Below are positions 11,771 to 23,820 of a DNA stretch of 64,000 bases, in pieces. The stretch's first letter is position 1; each line of letters opens with the position of its first letter. The translations under genes and the position numbers were made by a program. Below the pieces are notes generated by a model. It had not been told where the DNA came from. It saw only the letters and a list, made by a program, of their open reading frames with translations, and did not search any database. The stretch comes from Dioszegia crocea (Eukaryota; Basidiomycota; Tremellomycetes; Tremellales; Bulleribasidiaceae), in assembly GCA_001600615.1 (NCBI GenBank), contig BCKK01000004.1, forward strand, positions 186,001 to 250,000, read 5' to 3'.

Positions 11771-12095
11771 TGAATGTAGTGGCGGTCAGGCTGGATCCTT
11801 CGGACAGGGATCTGAGTCAAAGAGGGGGGATATGGATAAGGGTGGGTATCTAAGGGAAAACGGGAAAGGATGTAGCGCAGTATCTCGGAGGTAGTGACCA
11901 CATTGCATATACATCAAAGCATCGACCAGGCCTTGTCTAGTTTCATAAAAATACAATCCTATCTATATTTCATTACAGTTGATAGTTTCCCTCTAAGATA
12001 TACCCTATAAATCCCTTAATCCCAAGATGATCTACCTAAAAGCCCAAAGTTGCTACAGTCCATGCTCGCCTGCGAGCCCATCCGCCCTCACTTCC
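11771..12095. other. Convergent intergenic region, AT-richer
   Basis: This gap lies between the stop of the transporter (+) and the stop of the small secreted protein gene (-). It is AT-richer than its surroundings (cataaaaatacaatcctatc), as expected for two 3' ends. No gene seen. Confidence 0.5.
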
Positions 12096-12473
12096 CTAAT
12101 CCAGCTCCGCCTCAACCTCGCCTCGTGGTCGGTGCATCCCTCCCCTGAACTTGGTAATCCTGTCCTTGAGCCCATTCCCCTTTTCTATCCTCTCCTTCAT
12201 CGCCTCCTTTGCCGCCTCGACCGCGACGAGGTCTAGGATAGGAGCTGCATCGGCAGATGAGTCGGCGACGTGGAAGTAGACACCGTAGGTTCTGGTGTCT
12301 TCGTCAGGGTCGGTAGTGTGTGGTGTAGAGGTTTGGTGGAGGGGTAGGGAGTTGGCAATGCCCGCCTCGGCTTCGGCGATTGTAGCGAGGGAAGAGGCAA
12401 TGAGGGGTGTGGGTGCCGCGAAGGAGAGGGTGGAGAAGAGGGAAAGGACAGTGATGAGGGTTGCTGTGTGCAT
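12096..12473 (-). CDS. Small secreted protein, unknown function
   Basis: A single-exon gene for 125 residues. The N-terminus, MHTATLITVLSLFSTLSFAA, is a clear signal peptide, with likely cleavage at the Ala-rich end of that segment. The mature chain is acidic to neutral, has no cysteines and no recognised domain, and contains a short segment RTYGVYFHVAD. The C-terminal part is charged and predicted helical (EAAKEAMKERIEK). It may be a distant relative of the secreted protein at 13761-14438: both are signal-peptide, cysteine-free and acidic, but the resemblance is only in general features. Role unknown. Confidence 0.6.
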   Translation of the reverse strand: MHTATLITVLSLFSTLSFAAPTPLIASSLATIAEAEAGIANSLPLHQTSTPHTTDPDEDTRTYGVYFHVADSSADAAPILDLVAVEAAKEAMKERIEKGNGLKDRITKFRGGMHRPRGEVEAELD

Positions 12474-13760
12474 CTCGAGTAGATGGATGTGGGTGTAGAT
12501 GGGATGAGGGGTGGTGGGTGGGGGTGCGTGCAGTCGTGCAGTTGTAGGTTCTGATGGGTTATGGTTCGTTGCGGCCGATCAACAGCTGTAGCAGAGAGGA
12601 AGGTGATGTGTGGTAGTAGAGTCGTTGATGCAAAGATGCAGAGATGGGGGGATAAGGCTTATCGTACATGGCTGGCTAGCAGTACTTGTACTAAACTGCT
12701 AATAGCAGCGGAGACGGAGGTCAGGCAGGTAGCACGGAGTATAGTATCCGAGCACAGCCGCCGAAATCTTAACTTAACGTTAACCGACAAGCGTCCAATT
12801 CTTCCGTGCCTGTCCGTTCCTGAGGACTGAGTCTAGAAAATCGTCATGCATAGCCTTGAATGGGCGGCAGGACAGTGTCGAAAGATTCCACATTCGGCGC
12901 CGGAAGTTTCGAGGACCTGTCCAGCCTTCTCTGAGCCTAGGAAGATAGGAGAGATAGTGCGATTGAAGGTGAAAGAGCGGTAGTACGCGATTGAAGGGGT
13001 GACAGGCTAAGGCTCCAGGCTGGAAGTGGAAGAACAAGGCGATCGCTGCGGTGCCCAAGCGGTGCCGACAAGGAGAAAAAGAACAATCAGTTCTAGCGAG
13101 AGAGACGCCATGCCATAATTTCTCAAACCGGCTTCCGGCAGTAATTAAAGTTAAGATCCGAGCCGTTGAAGCCGTAATGCCGTGCCGGGTTTACGGCAGG
13201 GGTGATCTGCAGAGTGAGCTTGAACTCTGTCAGTTTTGAGACTAGTGAATAGTTGGCTGTCTCAGACAGACTGCAAAGATAAGGGGGACAACCCCCCTAA
13301 CCTTGATAACATTAGACTGGAACGTGGCTGGGATCGACGGCCGGACGGGCATGATGGCGGAGTGGAGGTGGTCCAGGCCATAGAGACTGGAAGGGGAGGG
13401 TGCGACACCGGTAATTGAGGCGGAGGACAATCGATGTTCCATCACACTGCATACATGCATGCAGACGACCGGTTGACCAGCAAGACAGTGCAGGAGGCCT
13501 GTCGATCAAGTGGGAACGAGAATACAGGGAAAGGATGAAACATGCCATTCGCCGTTCGAATTCATAATGGAGATACATGCCTACAACTTTTGCCCCTGGA
13601 CCTGAACTACCCATCGAGACCTATGCTACAATATACACGCCATCCCCTTCATCCAGATCAACAACCTCCGACCAATCTCCTACCACTTCCACTTGCAGTG
13701 ATCCGGCGCCTAGACGGAGGTGGGGGAGGAAGGGATAGACGGGTAGACGTAGAGTAACCC
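12474..13760. other. Gene-poor interval
   Basis: No coding region is supported. Open frames here are short, start at arbitrary ATGs and have no family resemblance. The segment holds the promoter of the secreted protein gene at 12473 and the 3' flank of the one ending at 13761. No repeat or RNA gene was recognised. Confidence 0.45.
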
Positions 13761-14438
13761 TTAGTCGAGATGAACGAGGTACCACTCCCCCTTGGGATTG
13801 ACGCCCCAACCGCCAACTGGTGCAGATGCTTTGGCGGCAACTCGGAATGGTGACGAGACGCCGTTGGACTCAGTGAGGACATTGTCGATTGTGTCGGCAC
13901 CCACGTCTGCCTCCCCTGCAGCGTCCTCACCGCCCCACCAGCTGTTGTTCCACCACCGACCTCCCTCTCCTTGACTCTCGACCCCTTCATCCTCAACAGA
14001 TAGCTCGCCCACTAGCTCGCCATCGAACCAGGTCCTCGGCCCAGCTTCAGCTCCCTCTTCGATTCCGACACCCGTGGCTTCAGGTCGATTGACCAACTCG
14101 GTCCATGCCCGAGTCATCACGTCCTCTGGGAGTGTACTGTGCCTGCCATCCGCCTCGGCCTGAAGGACAAAGCCGGGGGTAGTTTCGATCTCCGGAAGTT
14201 CCCAGATCTCGCCAGAGTCAGGAATGATATCGTGTGGTTCGGCAATAGAGGAGTGTTCGCGGATGTCGGTGCGGCTACCAGACAGTCTGCCGACGTGGGC
14301 GGTGGGGCGACGAGGGGTTGGGTTGAGGAATGAGCGGGCGCGCCGACCGAGACGGTGGTGGTGGCCTGGAAGAGCTGGGGAGGAGGGGGCGGCGAGGGTT
14401 GATGTGAGGAGGAGAAGGGGTAGGAGTATGGATAGCAT
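13761..14438 (-). CDS. Secreted acidic protein, unknown function
   Basis: The product is 225 residues from the ATG at 14438. An in-frame ATG 23 codons upstream would place hydrophilic residues before the signal peptide, so the inner ATG is preferred: it begins MLSILLPLLLLTSTLAAP, a strong signal sequence. The mature protein has basic N-terminal residues (HHHRLGRRARS, a possible dibasic processing site), a long acidic Glu/Asp/Gly-rich middle and a Trp-rich patch, GGRWWNNSWWGG. It ends GEWYLVHLD. No cysteines and no known domain. A sequence with a GTAAGT donor at 14540 and a ctgactccgcag acceptor at 14496 suggests a short 5' leader intron. Confidence 0.6.
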   Translation of the reverse strand: MLSILLPLLLLTSTLAAPSSPALPGHHHRLGRRARSFLNPTPRRPTAHVGRLSGSRTDIREHSSIAEPHDIIPDSGEIWELPEIETTPGFVLQAEADGRHSTLPEDVMTRAWTELVNRPEATGVGIEEGAEAGPRTWFDGELVGELSVEDEGVESQGEGGRWWNNSWWGGEDAAGEADVGADTIDNVLTESNGVSSPFRVAAKASAPVGGWGVNPKGEWYLVHLD

Positions 14439-15659
14439 TTTGGTGGATTGAGGAAGGGAATGTGGGTGGGTGTGGACAGGAGGCGATATCACTGCGGAGT
14501 CAGTCATTATAAATCTGTCGGAGGGGTAGGATTTGACTTACCTCAGTGATAGGCAAATAGAGACCAGGCAGAAGATATCGTTGGAGACGTGGAATGAGGT
14601 ATGGTTGACGAGCGTGAGTGTGGAGGCGAGTGCGTAAATGAAAGGGGGATATGGAGGGAAGAGTAACCAGTACTCAGGAGTGGATGATGGTAAAGAACTG
14701 AAGACGAAAAAAAGATCGGATTGAAAGGGTGAAGGGGGTGCAAGAAGATTCCCGGTCAGCAGAGCTCAGAGCATAAGTAAGCTTTTGTGCCAGATCTGGT
14801 TCAGGTCCAGAATCAGGTGATACCGGCAGCATCGGAACGCCTCCACTTTTACACACCTGCCACCCACCGGCCAGGAACACGAAGGCTCTCTTTGTGCCAG
14901 AATTGTCCGAACCGAGCAACTTTCAGACCCAAGGTTATGGGTTGTTCAATCGTTGTTCCTCCTCCGAGATCTGTCATTGCCGTAAGGTTACCGCAAAGAA
15001 CTCGTGCGCGTGTTCAGTTCCGGTGGCGTTGTGGTGCCTCGAGCCTCAGACGACAGCGGCGCTGGACGGCGTCGGAGGTATGTACGCGTAGACCGGTGCC
15101 TTGTTCCTCTGTGCTCAGAGCTGTTAGTCTTCATAGTTGGCCGACTGAGGATACAAAAGAGGGGAAAGCGGCTGGAAGAGGAAAGAGGAGGTGGAAAAAT
15201 TTCCGCTTGCGGCTTGGTGGCGGATTTACGGCATGTCTCAAGATGTCGCCTTTGCTCCGCTGACGTGGGGGATGATGGGGTCCCACCAACCGCTTGTAGT
15301 TGTTGAACAGCGTAGGCATTCTATAACGCCGACATACACCAGCGCCATGCTCGTCATTGTGCAGAGGGCGCGCGTGATTTTGCCGGCGGCAAAGGGGGGA
15401 CTGACGGAGGTTCACTTATGGACCTTTCCTCTTTGCTAATTGCGGCAATTGGGACGCGGCTGCTTATACGAGTCGCTGTGCGACCGTTTCGATGAATGAG
15501 ATACCGAACAATACATACAAGCAAAGAGGGGACGAGGTACGAGAACAAGCCAATCTAAGGCCAGAGCCATTATACGTTTTCAGCTACTCCTGGGCTATAT
15601 CTTGAACTCCGTCCAGATCATAGGTAATAGCACGACACATGCGGTCCAGAACTATACGA
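14439..15659. other. Leader/promoter of the secreted gene plus gene-poor DNA
   Basis: The right part lies beyond the ERG1 stop at 15660. A likely leader intron (minus strand, about 14496-14540) belongs to the secreted gene. The rest holds only short, unconvincing open frames on both strands. Confidence 0.4.
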
Positions 15660-17653
15660 TCAGCCACAATCCTCGAGCACGACCAGACACACGCTAGTTC
15701 GAGGACGTACGACTTTGAACGAAAAGAGTACCAGTCCAGGGACGTCTAGCCATCCTGGTCTGACAGACTTGAAGTCGTTTGAGGGCGTAGGGGGCATGCC
15801 CTGAGTGAGGAGTATGTAGATTGAATAAAGCGCGACAGAGAAAAAGTGGTAGAAGAGTAAAAGGGGTTTAGGTGTGAGACTACGAGGGTCAGCTTCTGGT
15901 TGTAATACGATGGCGTAGTGATGGCACACGAAACTCACGCTGAAAGTAATCCAACGGGTCCTGCGACTCTATCTCCGCCTAGCTCAAAGTATCTGAAACA
16001 CCCTTCTCTCAGGATCTCAAGGTCGGGTTCTAAAACATTAGCTCAAGATCCGTACTGAATAAAGTCACGCAAAGCTCACCGTCCGCACCACCGAACAAAT
16101 CATACAGCGCCATACTCATCACGTTAATCACCCCGCTGACCTTCTTACGCTCCCAGAACCACTCTCTGAGCCCCTCGGAGACTTTACCCCAATCCTCTAA
16201 ACCCTCTCGACCCTCCCCTAATCGTTCCGCCGACAGGTAGTGAGTCAACAACACCGCGTCGTTGAAGGCTACCGTCATTCCTCCGCCGGTAAGGGGATGT
16301 CGCATATTCCATGCGTCACCCACCATAATCAAACCGGCTGGGGAAGAGGTTCGGCCCTGCATTGATGGCGGGAGGAAAGAGTTTGGCATGGTTCGTAGAC
16401 GCTGGGTGTTGAGGGCGTCGGTCATTGTTGATCGTAAGGATGGAGTAAGGTGGGGGAGGTAGTTGTCAATGAGGTGTTGCTGGTTTGTCAGCTTTGGTTT
16501 CGATGGAGGTCGAGATGTTGATAGCTGAAGGTGAAACTCACTTTGAGACTCCCGTCACCCACGCTAGGTAATTTCCCTTTTACATCCACCAACATTCTCG
16601 TCTCCTCAGCTTTATCCCCAATCTGATAAAGCAACACGGGGCCATTAGGCGTGAGGAATACATTCCCATGATACTTCATCGGTAGATCCGCATCCTTCAG
16701 AACAAGACCAACGAAGTGAGACCGGGTTTTCGGTTTGGGGATACGGGAGTTGGGTAAAGATCGGAATTTCGAAAAGCAACCATCGGCAACGATAGTTATG
16801 GGAGAATAAATTTTCCGAACAATGGGTTCGGAATCCGTGTCGGCCGAAGAGTCGGAAATTGTGGAGCGAGGAGGTTTAAACGCCGCCGATACTCCAATAA
16901 CATTATTGGTATGTTCGCAATAAACCAACTCTCTCACTGTACCTTCCAGCACAGTAAGGTTTGGGCCTGAGTTGAAACATGCTGATCGGAGTGATGAGAT
17001 GAGACGACCATGATGGAACGATCGACCTTCTTTCCTTCCCGATCTCGAAGGGACGTGCCAATCCGACGTCAACGCCGACGTCTCAACAAGTTTTTCCTCT
17101 TCCGCCTTCTCCCCCTTTTCCTTTTCCCTCCCCATCCCACCCGTTAAAGCCTGTACACAACTTCCCCTTCTCCCTCTTCCTTTCTTCTCACGAGAGGCAG
17201 AAGCCACACTTCCCCCTACCCCATCTTCCATATCGGCCCTCACCATCCTTTCCATATCGGGATAAGGTATCCCAACTTGTCGACCGCCACTAACGACGCA
17301 ATAACCCTCAACGGGCGTCGCGTCAATTCCTTCCAACACACTGCCTAGGCCCAACTTGTGCAGGGCCGCCACACCGCCCGGTTGAAGTAATTCGCCCACG
17401 ATTCGATCGGGCTCAGAGAGGTCGCGCTCTAGTAGTAGGATACGCCGGCCTGAGCGGGCGAGTGAAGCTGCTAGTGCGCAACCGGCGATACCGGCGCCTA
17501 TGATTGTGATTTCGGGTTGGAGGTTGTGGAGCTGTTATGTCAGCTTGGAACTCGTTCTTCGATCTAACCAAAGAACAGGCGAAAGCTCACATCTAGATGG
17601 GAAGCAGGACGGGAGGGTCCAGCGGAGATGGTTACAGGATCGGAGTCGACCAT
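15660..17653 (-). CDS. ERG1: Squalene epoxidase (squalene monooxygenase)
   Basis: This enzyme oxidises squalene to 2,3-oxidosqualene, the first oxygen-requiring step of ergosterol synthesis, at the ER or lipid droplets, using FAD and NADPH; the family is the target of allylamine antifungals. Five exons (17591-17653, 16542-17531, 16080-16479, 15939-16029, 15660-15879) give 587 residues. Visible are the FAD Rossmann motif GAGIAGCALAASLARSGRR, the ERD and GELLQPGG segments, the second FAD motif VADGCFSKFRS, the GD motif VGDAWNMRHPLTGGGMT, and a C-terminal hydrophobic anchor, LLLFYHFFSVALYSIYILL. It is longer than yeast Erg1 because of a charged Lys/Glu/Arg-rich insertion (encoded around 17040-17230), which looks like a lineage-specific loop. 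Start at 17653 is supported by in-frame splicing to the Rossmann exon. Confidence 0.96.
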
Positions 17654-18126
17654 TGTGTTTGATTGCGGGTTTTCCGACAACAGCGCGAGTATTTGATTGT
17701 TTTTCGGATCGTTCTGGCAGGAGGGATATTCCGTGAGGTACTGGTATCACAATAGGTATGGCAGCGATGATGTTGTACAGAATGAACGTAAACAGAGTTG
17801 AATATCGTTGGTGGCTCGATCGTAAGATCTGGAAAAACACGCGCTGGGGCGGTGACGTAAGAAGTTGGCTCGTGCATCGTTTGGGTTGGGTGGCGAATGC
17901 TTTCTCTGCACTTCGAGCTTGTGTCAAGGCTGTTCAGCTCGTAGCCCAGAGCTGAGCGATCTAGCATAGACCATGTCACCCCAGGACACATGTAATGATG
18001 ATATACATACACAAAATTGCCCTTCCCTTCCACCAAGATTGACCCACCCACCCTTACACCCCATCTTCAAATGATATATTTTCCCCCAGCCATGACTGAA
18101 CTCTTACTATACTCCCATACCTCGCC
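17654..18126. other. ERG1 promoter and 3' flank of PH-domain gene
   Basis: The interval holds the ERG1 upstream region on the minus strand. No coding region was found. No sterol-response element could be assigned with confidence. Confidence 0.4.
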
Positions 18127-20438
18127 TCACACCTGCTGCTGTTGCTGCTGCTGCTCCGGATGATATCTTCTCTCCACATCCGCCACTGCGCTTTTCGCAA
18201 GATACGTCGCGCTCCGCCCTCTAAGCCCAATACCCGAAGGCGCCGGGGCCGGCGCCGGAGTCGCACCGGTACCGGTCGTACTTCCAGGCGTAGGCGGTTG
18301 TTGAGTAATCGTAGGAACCTGGGCCCATCCCTGATTTCCAACTCCAACTCCGCCCGCCCCCTGACTTTGACCCAACCCCAACCCCGGACCTAGACCCATC
18401 AACCTAGGCGGAGTCTCCGACACAGGACTAGTCACCCCTCTTTCCCGATTCAATAACGCCTTAACAGCAGCTAACCACTTAATCTCGTCCTCTTCACTCG
18501 GGGCGCACAGGACATAGTTCCGTTTCGCAGTGACTAGTCTGAATGTATGTTCGTCTTCTTTAGGTTGGGCACCTCCGAAATTTGAACCGAAGGCCGCTCC
18601 GGATGATGAGGGCTGACGTTGGGGCGGACCTGGGAATTTAGATATGGATGGGGAGCGGGAAGGACGGGCGGGCGTGTCTGAGTCTGAAGATGATGGGTCA
18701 ATGTCGTCTAGGGCTGAAGATTGGTCGATTGCGTCTAGGATTGAAGAGAGGGGTATGTTTCGGAGCGGTTTCGTGTCCTATCTCGTAAGCCTGATTCAAT
18801 CCAGTGGGGGGAAGACATACCATATGGGACTTCGTATATGTCAATCCTTGACTGGTCAAGTAGAACCATCGCTTTCTCCATACTTTCCTCCCTCGCCCTT
18901 TGGAACGTTTCATCAAATAAGCCGACAGGATGACTCTTGCGGGATCTACCTGACCTCCGCCTCCTCCGCCACCCGCTTGTCCAAACCCACTCCCGCCAAT
19001 AACTCCAGTGGTGACAGACAAAGCCGTCTTGGTCGTCCCCACACTCGTGCCCAGTTGACTCCTAGATGCAATGTCTGAAAAGTACATGTCGCCCTCGCCA
19101 CCATCGAGATCATCGGAATCACTAGACACGCCATGCCCGACAGGCACAGGGGGATGGGGCGAGTGATTGGCGGATGGTGTGCGCGGGAAGTAATCTGCGC
19201 CAGCGGAAGAGACGGATGATGCGGAGGGTTCACGTCGGGTGGAATAGGACCGGATTGGCTGGCCTGGAGCAGTGGGGATAGAGGGGGAACGAATGGCGCC
19301 GACGGGTTGAGATTGTGTGGGGCCGCTGGCGACGTTCATTCGGGCCATTTGGCTGATGAGGCCCGGTTGAGTTTTATCGGAGGATGGTGACGCGTATGTG
19401 GGTGAAGAAGCAGAAGAGTAGTGTTGGGATGGACTGGATGGCCCCGATGTTCCTGCCGCACGGTTGAGGAAAGAGGTATTGACGACTGGACTCGTTCCAG
19501 CCGCGCTGGAAGCGTATCCGTTGCTTGGACCAGGTGGTGGTGCCGTGCCTTCCGAAACTTGTCGTGAGCCCGGAGTAGGGCCAGCTTCCGTCAATTTTCG
19601 CCGGGCGTTGCTTATTGCCGATACCCACTCGTCCATCTCACTCTGGGATGACGCCTCGACGAGGAAGGTGCGTTTCTTAGTGACGATGCCGAATGTGAAG
19701 GAGTGTTTTTTGACCTTGACGGGAGCGGCAGTATGGATGATCCGAAGATCCATTACTCTTGATAACGAGTATTCCTAAATATTAGCTCGGATTCCCCACA
19801 GAGGTAGCTCATTACTCACCCGGTCATCCTTGTAATACGCCAATTTGCCCGTTCGAAGTACAAACCACTTCTTCTTCCAAACTTTCCTCTTCTCCTGTTT
19901 CTTATACAGATAACCCGCACGTAACACCCTTTCACCTTCCATACCCCGTTCCAATTCGCCCTGACCCTTCTGCTCCATCTCCCCTTGATCCTCTTCATCC
20001 GATACATCCTCTCCTTCATCTTGTTCCTCGTACTCTTCCGTCTCCTCTACTACGCTCTCATTGCCCCGAAGCCGCTCGGCTATAGCTGATAATTGCCGAT
20101 TGGCAAGACTTGGGGTTTGGATTGGTGTGCCTGGTGAGGCCCCAAGAGTGAGGCTGGGCGATAAGATAGGAGAAGCGAGAGGGACGGATGATTGGCCCTG
20201 TGCAGAAGAGAGGGAAGTGTCGGAGTCGTTCCCTGATACAGTCGATGGGGAGCGCTACTATGTTAGTTGATAGACAACAAGCCTTTAAGCCTAGACTTGC
20301 CTTCTTTCGTGGAGATTGATCAATACGGGGACTGGCCGCGCTTCTGAAGCTCAACTTCCGCTCCACTTCAGATCGGCTGGGAGGCGCAGCAGGCGTGCAA
20401 GGTCCCCCAGTGGAGGTATTGGACGTCACGGATGACAT
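18127..20438 (-). CDS. Tandem PH-domain protein (Opy1/TAPP-like)
   Basis: Four exons (20301-20438, 19820-20254, 18821-19774, 18127-18777), each a multiple of three, give 725 residues. There are two pleckstrin-homology domains. The first begins RAGYLYKKQEKRKVWKKKWF (about residue 165) and ends with SEMDEWVSAISNARRKL. The second begins SAYLMKRSKGRGRKVWRKRW (about residue 470) and ends EEDEIKWLAAVKALLN. Long Ser/Pro-rich linkers flank and separate them, and the C-terminus has a poly-Gln run encoded near 18130-18155. PH domains bind phosphoinositides or proteins at membranes; the tandem layout resembles yeast Opy1 and animal TAPP proteins. The first intron (20255-20300) uses a GC donor (AAG|GCAAGT) instead of GT. 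Function in this organism is inferred only from domains. Confidence 0.85.
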
Positions 20439-20925
20439 CGCTTAGTTGGGCCCTTGCCGAGGGGAACGCCGTGTGGTAGCTATTCGGTGGCGGTGCGCTC
20501 GGATACTATCCGTCTTTCCGGATGATTCAATCGACAGATCGGTCTGATTTTTCTCGATATTCGCAGAGAGGAGTAATGAGACCACACTGACTCCGTCAAT
20601 GAGTGAAGGTATCCCAGGTATCGATAGGTTGTACTAGGATAGAAGCGCAGAGTGGCGTGTGATTGTCTGTTGTTGTCCCCCCTTGGCCGGTTTGGCGGCA
20701 GTTGGCGGGGTGTGGGGGGACGTAATAAGGCCCCTCGGGACCTTTTTGGAAATGCCGTGATATCTGAAACACATCACGTAAGCTCTCCGCTCCGAGATTA
20801 TCTTAAATGATCCACCCCTTCAAAGTTTCATATTCGACCTTTAGATCTGGCTGCTAGAACGCCCATAGACGACCCCTTATCTAATCTAATCTCATCTCTC
20901 CCCTTTCCGCCAGATTGTAGCTCTC
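20439..20925. other. Divergent promoter region between PH-domain gene and SUV3
   Basis: Both flanking genes read away from this 487-bp gap, so it should hold two promoters. It contains a G-rich patch (about 20680-20750) and, nearer SUV3, C/T-rich leader sequence with repeated taatctaatctcatctc. No gene is seen. Confidence 0.5.
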
Positions 20926-23440
20926 ATGGCGTCGCGCTCCACCGCCAGAGGCCTCTGTGCAATCTGCAGCTCCCAACACCGCCTAGTTCCCTCTTCCTCC
21001 CGGATCATCCTCCGATCCTTCACCTCTACCCCTCTCACCCATCGCGCTCCTGGCGAGACACAACCATGGCGCAAATCCGCTCACGGCGCATATGGCGGTC
21101 GGAAACCTCAGGCACCTCCTCGTCTGACTGCGAAAGACTACACGATAGGTCCCCCACCTGGACCTCGAGCAGTCGTTGCCGCGATCCTCTCACGGATTGA
21201 TGAGTGGTCATCGTCCGATCGGACAATGAAGAGATTGACGGCGTATGGTATATCTGGACGGAAGGCGCGGGAGGTATTGGACGAATACCAAGATGGGGTA
21301 CATGACCTATTTGATGGGTGTACATCGGACGAAAGTGCCTTGGAGGCGTTGAAGGAGGGAGGATGGGACGTATCCCGATTGACCGATGGGCTACAATCGG
21401 AAGATTGGGTAGGTGTGTTTGAATCTTCACTCCATCGAGGACTTTTATCATCTATCGTCTCATCCTCGAATATCGACAAATCATCAATATCCCACATTAC
21501 ATCTATCCTATCCCTTACCGACCTCACTCGATTACCATTCACCGCTGGGGCCTTACCCGCACGTACCCTCTCACGCCACTTCCACCTCCACGTCGGACCC
21601 ACCAACTCTGGAAAGACCTACTCTGCGCTCAAAGCACTCGCACTTGCTCCCAAGGGCGCATACGCCGGACCTCTCCGTTTACTCGCGCACGAAGTCTGGG
21701 AACGGCTCAATCTGGGTACTGTCGGCGGGCTTGACGGCGTCGGGCGCGCGTGCAATCTCATCACGGGTGAAGAAAGGCGGATAGTCGATGATGATAGCGG
21801 TTTGATAAGCTGTACAGTCGAAATGCTGCCTACATCTACGAGCAGTGGTGACCCATTTGACGTGGTTGTGATTGATGAAATCCAGATGATGGGGGATATG
21901 CAAAGGGGCGGATCGTGGACTTCGGCGGTATTAGGTGTCAAGGCGAAGGAAGTCCATTTATGCGGGGACGACACGACGGTGGAATTGCTTTCGAAACTTA
22001 TACCGAGTCTAGGCGATCGGATGACTATTCATCGATATGATCGGTTGACGCCGCTCGTCGTGGCGGACAAAAGCCTAGAGTCGGATTGGAAGAAGGTGGA
22101 ACCGGGGGATTGTATTGTGACTTTTAGTCGGACGAATATCTTTGCTGTGAAGAAGTTGGTTGAAGCGACGGCGGGAAGGAAGTGCGCGGTGGTTTATGGG
22201 GCTTTACCGCCAGAGACAAGGGCGGAGCAGGCTAGGGAGTTTAATGAGGGCAGGGCAGAAGTGTTGGTGGCTAGTGATGCGGTGGGAATGGGTTTAAATC
22301 TGTGCGTATAATTTCATCTCTTCGACTCTTTGTCTGCTCGTCGCTGAGATTGGTAGGAAAATCAAAAGAATGATATTCGAATCCCTACACAAGTTCAACG
22401 GCAAAATGGAGATCCCCCTCCCTCTCACCTCAGTCAAACAGATCGCAGGCCGAGCAGGTCGATTCGGGATGCACAAGACTGTCCCTGCTCTCGACGCTGA
22501 TTTATCCCCATCGTCCACTCCGCAACCTGACCCCAACCCATCCGGAGGATCCGTCACCACTCTCCACGCCACAGACCTTCCGATCCTACGTCAACTCTTA
22601 CCCCTCCCACTCCCTTCTCTCCCCCGTGCGATCCTCGATATACCCTTCGAGACCCTTTCCTCCCTCTCCGCCCTCTTACCCCCCTCCACGACCTACGCCG
22701 AGCTCATCGATCACCTCTCCAACCTCGTCCTCCCACCAGCACATACCACTCTCGGAGCCATATCGCACAAACTCCCACTTGCCGATGTGGTCGAAGAGCA
22801 CCGAGATCGATTATCGTTAGACGAAATGGAATTATTCTGCTATGCGCCTATTTCTACTCGGGATCAGGTATCACTAGGCATTTTCCGAAATGTCATTGCG
22901 AGTTATGCGAATAAAGGGCACGTAGACGTCAAAGAGGCCTTCGGACCTTCGGGACTGTTTTGGGTGGTGGAGAGGTGCGAAATGGCATTGGAAGCTATGG
23001 GAAGGGTTGATCCGGGTCATAGTGGTACAGAGAAGAAGAAGGTGGTTCCGGGTGTGTTGATATCTTCGTTACCACTGTTGGAAACGCTGCATAAGAGTCT
23101 GGTGGCGTATATCTGGCTTGGGTTTAGGTTTCCGATTGCCTTCCCGGATGTGATTTATGCGCAAGGAGTGAAAGCTAGGGTGGAGGTGGTTTTGGAGAGT
23201 TGTTTGGAGATGTTGCCGGGGTTGAAGAAGGGGAGTTTGAGGAATGGGGTTGGGGCGGGAGTTGGGATGGGGAAGGGCAAAATGAAGGAGAGGAGGGGAA
23301 TGAAGGGGTCGCATGGAATCGAGGGTGGGGAGGAGAAGAGGAAAGTGCATTATGTGGGTAAAGCAGCTGGGGAACAGAGGAGGAAGAGGGAAGTTTGGGG
23401 TGGGATGGGTGTGGTTGGAGGGACGAGGTTGGAGATGTGA
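20926..23440 (+). CDS. SUV3: Mitochondrial ATP-dependent RNA helicase SUV3
   Basis: SUV3 is the helicase of the mitochondrial RNA degradosome, unwinding RNA for 3'-5' decay and intron turnover. Two exons (20926-22301, 22357-23440) give 819 residues. The N-terminus, MASRSTARGLCAICSSQHRL, is basic and lacks acids, fitting a mitochondrial targeting signal. Motif I reads GPTNSGKT, motif II is DEIQ (in VVVIDEIQMMGD), motif III-like LCGDDT follows, the C-terminal helicase lobe has SDAVGMGLNL, and motif VI is QIAGRAGRFG. The intron falls between GMGLNL and the rest of that lobe. The end is a Lys/Arg/Gly-rich tail. Length and motif order match the family. Confidence 0.95.
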
Positions 23441-23820
23441 GTAAGTTGGAGAGTGAGTGGGGCTATGGGGTGAGGAGGTATGTCTTGCGTCTTCTGTACA
23501 GCAGTGTGAGATGGGCCTGGCTGACTGACTGAACAGCAAACTATGCATGATAACGACTCATCGTAGACTTATCGCAAGTAGATATTTAGAGAGTGTATCA
23601 TACAGACCCATAGACTTGTATAGTAGATGCATCACACCCTGCTCATGTAGTGCCACAACCGGAGAAACCTCAAGGAATGCAGCGAATTACCCGTTGAGGT
23701 AACTTTCTGAACCGGACGAGGCGCGTAAACAAGTTACAACCCCCGTGCGCCGTCTTTCATGCTCCCCTACATTCATCCAATATTCCCCTTTCGACCCCAA
23801 TCCTAGTCACGCGGAACGCA
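23441..23820. other. Intergenic between SUV3 and OPI3
   Basis: Both neighbours are on the plus strand. The gap holds the SUV3 3' end and the OPI3 promoter. No gene or repeat is seen. Confidence 0.4.
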
